DNA of 64,000 nt from an uncultured Ruminococcus sp. (GTDB lineage: Bacteria; Bacillota; Clostridia; Oscillospirales; Ruminococcaceae). Of the stretch, positions 61,252-64,000 are shown one piece after another. Each line of letters opens with the position of its first letter. The stretch's first letter is position 1. A model generated the notes under the pieces. That model did not search any database. It had not been told where the DNA came from and saw nothing but the letters and a program-made list of their open reading frames with translations. Made by a program: the position numbers and the translations under genes. Location of the stretch: assembly GCA_900539835.1 (NCBI GenBank), contig UQDR01000001.1, positions 1-64,000 on the forward strand, read 5' to 3'.

Positions 61252-63867
61252 TTAAACATATCTAAGCAAATCTTTAACAAATTCTCTAAGCTCTGAATCG
61301 CTCATTTCATCAATATTTGTCCTTCTGAGTTTATCAGATACCAGTTGGCTGCTGATTTTATCGAATGATATTTGATCAGCAGCTGTTTGTTCTACAGCAA
61401 TTTTAGCTTTCTTGTTATCAGCTTCCAGTTCTTCAAGTAAAGTCTTAGCTCTTGTTATAATTTTTGAAGGCAATCCTGCAAGCTTTGCTACCTCAATTCC
61501 ATAGCTCTCATCAACTCCGCCGGGTACGATTTTTCTTAAAAACTTTATGCTGTCACCGCTTCGTGAAACTGCAACAGAAAAGTTTTTAACACCGGGAAGT
61601 TCGTTTTCAAGTTCAATAAGCTCATGATAATGAGTTGCGAATAAAGTTTTACAGCCCAAAGTCTTTGATGTAGATATATATTCTGAAACTGCTTTTGCAA
61701 TGCTGATTCCATCAAAAGTAGAAGTACCTCTTCCAACTTCATCAAGTATCACAAGGCTGTTTCTAGTGGCATGTTTTACAATATCAGCAACCTCGCTCAT
61801 TTCCACCATAAATGTAGACTGACCTGCTGTCAAATCGTCTGATGCACCGATTCTGGTGAAAATCTGATCTACCACTGATACCTTGGCATAATCCGCCGGA
61901 ACGAAACAGCCGATCTGTGCCATTAAAGTAATTAACGCAACCTGACGCATATATGTAGATTTACCTGACATGTTAGGACCTGTTATCACAGACATTCGAT
62001 TGCTTGTTAAATCAAGATATGTATCATTAGGGACAAACATTTCATCTTTTTGCATTATTTCAACGACAGGATGACGTCCGTTTTTAATATCTATTATGCC
62101 ATCAATAGCAATTTCAGGCTTGGAATAATTATTCTTAATAGAGGCGGTTGCATATGAACATAATACATCTATTGCAGCAACTGATGCAGCAGTCTCTTGT
62201 ACCAGTCTTAATTGAGTTCCGATAAAATCACGAAGTTCAATGAAAATATCAGATTCAAGTCTTATGATTTTTTCGCTTGCACCTAAAATTGTGTTTTCGG
62301 CAATCTTTAATTCATCGGTTATAAATCTTTCACAATTAGCAAGTGTTTGTTTTCTGATATATGTATCGGGAATTAAATCATAGTATGATTTTGTTACTTC
62401 AATATAATAGCCAAAGACTCTGTTATATCCGATTTTCAGATTTTTGATACCTGTTTTCTCACGTTCACGTTGTTCAATATCGTCGATGATGCCTTTTCCG
62501 CCTGAAATGATATTTCTCAGGTCATCAAGCTGTTCATTAAAGCCGTCTTTAATAACTCCGCCGTCTTTTACATTAGCAGGCGGTTCGTCTACTATTGCAT
62601 TTTCAATTAGATTTGACACAGCTTCAAGTGTAGAAATCTTACCGTTAAGTGAAATTATAAGCTTTGATGAGAAATTATTTAAAACCGATTTGATTTCAGG
62701 TAATTTCAATGCAGTTAGTGATAATGACTTTAAATCTCTCGGTGTTGCCGTTTTGTACATAACTCTTGTCATAAGACGCTCAAGGTCATATACGCCTGAC
62801 ATAGTTTCAGTAAGCTCACCTAATTCTACAGGCGAATTTACCAGTTGTTCAACTGCATTAAGTCTGTCAATTATTTTTGATGGATTAATAAGAGGCTGTT
62901 CAAGATAAGATTTGAGCATACGTTTACCCATTGAAGTTTTGGTATGGTCAAGCACCCACAGAAGCGAACCTTTTTTATCCTTGCTTCTGAGTGTTTCAGT
63001 AAGCTCCAGATTACGTCTTGCTGTAAAACCAATGGTCATAATAGGGTCGCTGTCATGTCTGATAATATTAGAAAATCTTCCGACTAAAGCTTTTTGGGTA
63101 TCATGTATATATCCGAAAAGTCCGCATACGGCGAAAGCTGCAACCGAATTATCTTTAATATTAAGTGATTCAAGACTATTAACAGAGAACTGTTTTAATA
63201 CGTCTTCTGTATGTATCAGAGGTGAAAATCTGTTTTCATCAAGAAGCTGTACTGAAGTTTTCAGTTTCTCTCTTATAAAAGCACCTATTTCCTTTTTAGA
63301 AAGAAAAGCATCATTAATCAGTATTTCAACAGGAGAAAATCTTGATAATTCATTAATTGCATTGTTAGACATCTCTTTGCCTGAAAACTCAAACAAATGC
63401 ACCTCTCCGGTAGATATATCAGCAAGGCACAAAGCGCTCTCCTTTGTTTGCACGTAAAAAGAACAGATGTAATTGTTTGAAGTTTCATCAAGCATACTGC
63501 TTTCAATAAGAGTACCGGGAGTTACAACTCTAATGACATCTCTTGGTACTATACCCTTACAGGTTGAAGGGTCAGCAGTCTGCTCACATATCGCAACCAT
63601 ATATCCTTTATCAATTAATTTCTTCAAATATAAATCACAGGCATGATAAGGAACGCCGCACATCGGCGCACGTTCCTCAAGTCCGCAATCTCTGCCTGTT
63701 AGAGTGAGTTCGAGTTCACGAGATGCAGTTACGGCATCATCAAAGAACATTTCATAAAAGTCACCTAATCTATAAAACAGAATATGATTTTTATACTTCA
63801 TTTTAATTTCAAAATATTGTTTCATCATTGGTGAAACCTTGGAAATATCCACATCTTTCAAAAGCAT
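61252..63867 (-). CDS. mutS: DNA mismatch repair protein MutS
   Basis: Mismatch-recognition ATPase. The mismatch-probing F37-Y-E39 motif lies in RLGDFYEMFFDD. Walker A TGPNMSGKSTYMRQVAL (near 630), Walker B LVILDEVGRGTSTFDG and FATHYHEL are complete. 871 residues is typical. GAGGAGTG lies eight bases before ATG. With mutL, miaA and hfq it forms the classic Firmicute order. Confidence 0.97.
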   Translation of the reverse strand: MLLKDVDISKVSPMMKQYFEIKMKYKNHILFYRLGDFYEMFFDDAVTASRELELTLTGRDCGLEERAPMCGVPYHACDLYLKKLIDKGYMVAICEQTADPSTCKGIVPRDVIRVVTPGTLIESSMLDETSNNYICSFYVQTKESALCLADISTGEVHLFEFSGKEMSNNAINELSRFSPVEILINDAFLSKKEIGAFIREKLKTSVQLLDENRFSPLIHTEDVLKQFSVNSLESLNIKDNSVAAFAVCGLFGYIHDTQKALVGRFSNIIRHDSDPIMTIGFTARRNLELTETLRSKDKKGSLLWVLDHTKTSMGKRMLKSYLEQPLINPSKIIDRLNAVEQLVNSPVELGELTETMSGVYDLERLMTRVMYKTATPRDLKSLSLTALKLPEIKSVLNNFSSKLIISLNGKISTLEAVSNLIENAIVDEPPANVKDGGVIKDGFNEQLDDLRNIISGGKGIIDDIEQREREKTGIKNLKIGYNRVFGYYIEVTKSYYDLIPDTYIRKQTLANCERFITDELKIAENTILGASEKIIRLESDIFIELRDFIGTQLRLVQETAASVAAIDVLCSYATASIKNNYSKPEIAIDGIIDIKNGRHPVVEIMQKDEMFVPNDTYLDLTSNRMSVITGPNMSGKSTYMRQVALITLMAQIGCFVPADYAKVSVVDQIFTRIGASDDLTAGQSTFMVEMSEVADIVKHATRNSLVILDEVGRGTSTFDGISIAKAVSEYISTSKTLGCKTLFATHYHELIELENELPGVKNFSVAVSRSGDSIKFLRKIVPGGVDESYGIEVAKLAGLPSKIITRAKTLLEELEADNKKAKIAVEQTAADQISFDKISSQLVSDKLRRTNIDEMSDSELREFVKDLLRYV

Positions 63868-63900
63868 GAACTTTCACTCCTCTCATAAAATATTCAGGTT

Positions 63901-64000
63901 TTAGTGACATCCACCGCAAGTTGAACAAGAACCGCCGCAGTTATGTGGTGGCTCTTCAGGGCAAGTCATTGGGTCTTCACCGTTTGCTGCCATAGAAATA
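63901..64000 (-). CDS. C-terminal end of a cysteine-rich protein (partial)
   Basis: Only the last 33 codons lie in the window; the gene begins beyond 64000. The tail reads GEDPMTCPEEPPHNCGGSCS and ends TCGGCH, with five Cys and two His that could bind metal. The position just upstream of mutS and the cysteine tail suggest a YlbF/YmcA-family regulator, which often precedes mutS in Firmicutes, but the visible part alone cannot establish this. Confidence 0.55.
   Translation of the reverse strand, partial: ISMAANGEDPMTCPEEPPHNCGGSCSTCGGCH

Overview
The window reads as chromosomal DNA of a low-GC Gram-positive bacterium of the class Clostridia, most likely a gut-type Oscillospirales (Ruminococcus-like) organism. 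The phylum-level evidence is PolC-type replicase, the YqzL-RecO and SepF-YlmH-DivIVA-IleS clusters, YunB, Hfq next to MiaA, a split transketolase and a HisZ/short-HisG pair. The finer placement is inference. Gene density is high, no rRNA, tRNA, CRISPR, IS element or prophage was recognised, and most content is conserved core genome. YunB is the only sporulation-type marker.

Layout. 1-2.6 kb: a secreted CBM35-GH26 beta-mannanase on the minus strand. 2.7-13 kb (plus): an RlmD/TrmA-type RNA methyltransferase, a PBP5-like D,D-carboxypeptidase homologue with degenerate active-site motifs, Pgi, a small P-loop protein, YceD-L32, a possible attenuator, DUF512-Der-PlsY-GpsA-YjbQ. 12.8-13.1 kb: a gap holding a candidate small RNA. 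13.2-23.9 kb: pyrH-frr-uppS-cdsA-dxr-rseP-ispG-polC, joining UMP phosphorylation, ribosome recycling, phospholipid and isoprenoid synthesis, membrane proteolysis and DNA replication. 24-32.2 kb: the histidine operon hisZ-G-D-(GNAT)-B-H-F-(exporter)-(DUF2726/CFI-box)-I-E, lacking hisA and hisC. 32.3-36.9 kb: the str operon rpsL-rpsG-fusA-tuf. 37-40.9 kb: tadA, then ilvB-ilvN-ilvC. 40.9-45.3 kb: era-yqzL-recO-mutS2.

45.3-64 kb is on the minus strand and converges with mutS2: a tyrosine recombinase, yunB, a split transketolase, a Cof-type phosphatase, RluD, LspA, IleS, DivIVA, YlmH, SepF, YggS, an HlyD-like protein, Hfq, MiaA, MutL, MutS and the end of a cysteine-rich protein cut by the window edge.

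Regulatory signals are readable. Near-consensus sigma-A promoters precede the mannanase, rlmD-like, pgi, yceD, pyrH, his, str, tuf, ilv and recombinase genes, and clear intrinsic terminators close most units. The least ordinary signals are: (i) matching leaders on era and mutS2 in which a hairpin separates a strong Shine-Dalgarno from the start codon; (ii) a four-segment attenuator-like fold after rpmF; (iii) a large inverted duplication of promoter sequence between the mannanase and the methyltransferase; (iv) a carboxypeptidase homologue deviating in all three catalytic motifs; (v) a candidate ncRNA upstream of pyrH; (vi) a structured rpsL-rpsG spacer; (vii) a perfect 14-bp palindrome in the leader of the recombinase; (viii) a DUF2726/CFI-box gene inside the his operon. 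No obvious defence island or biosynthetic cluster is present. All spacings and pairings were read by eye, without folding or database searches.
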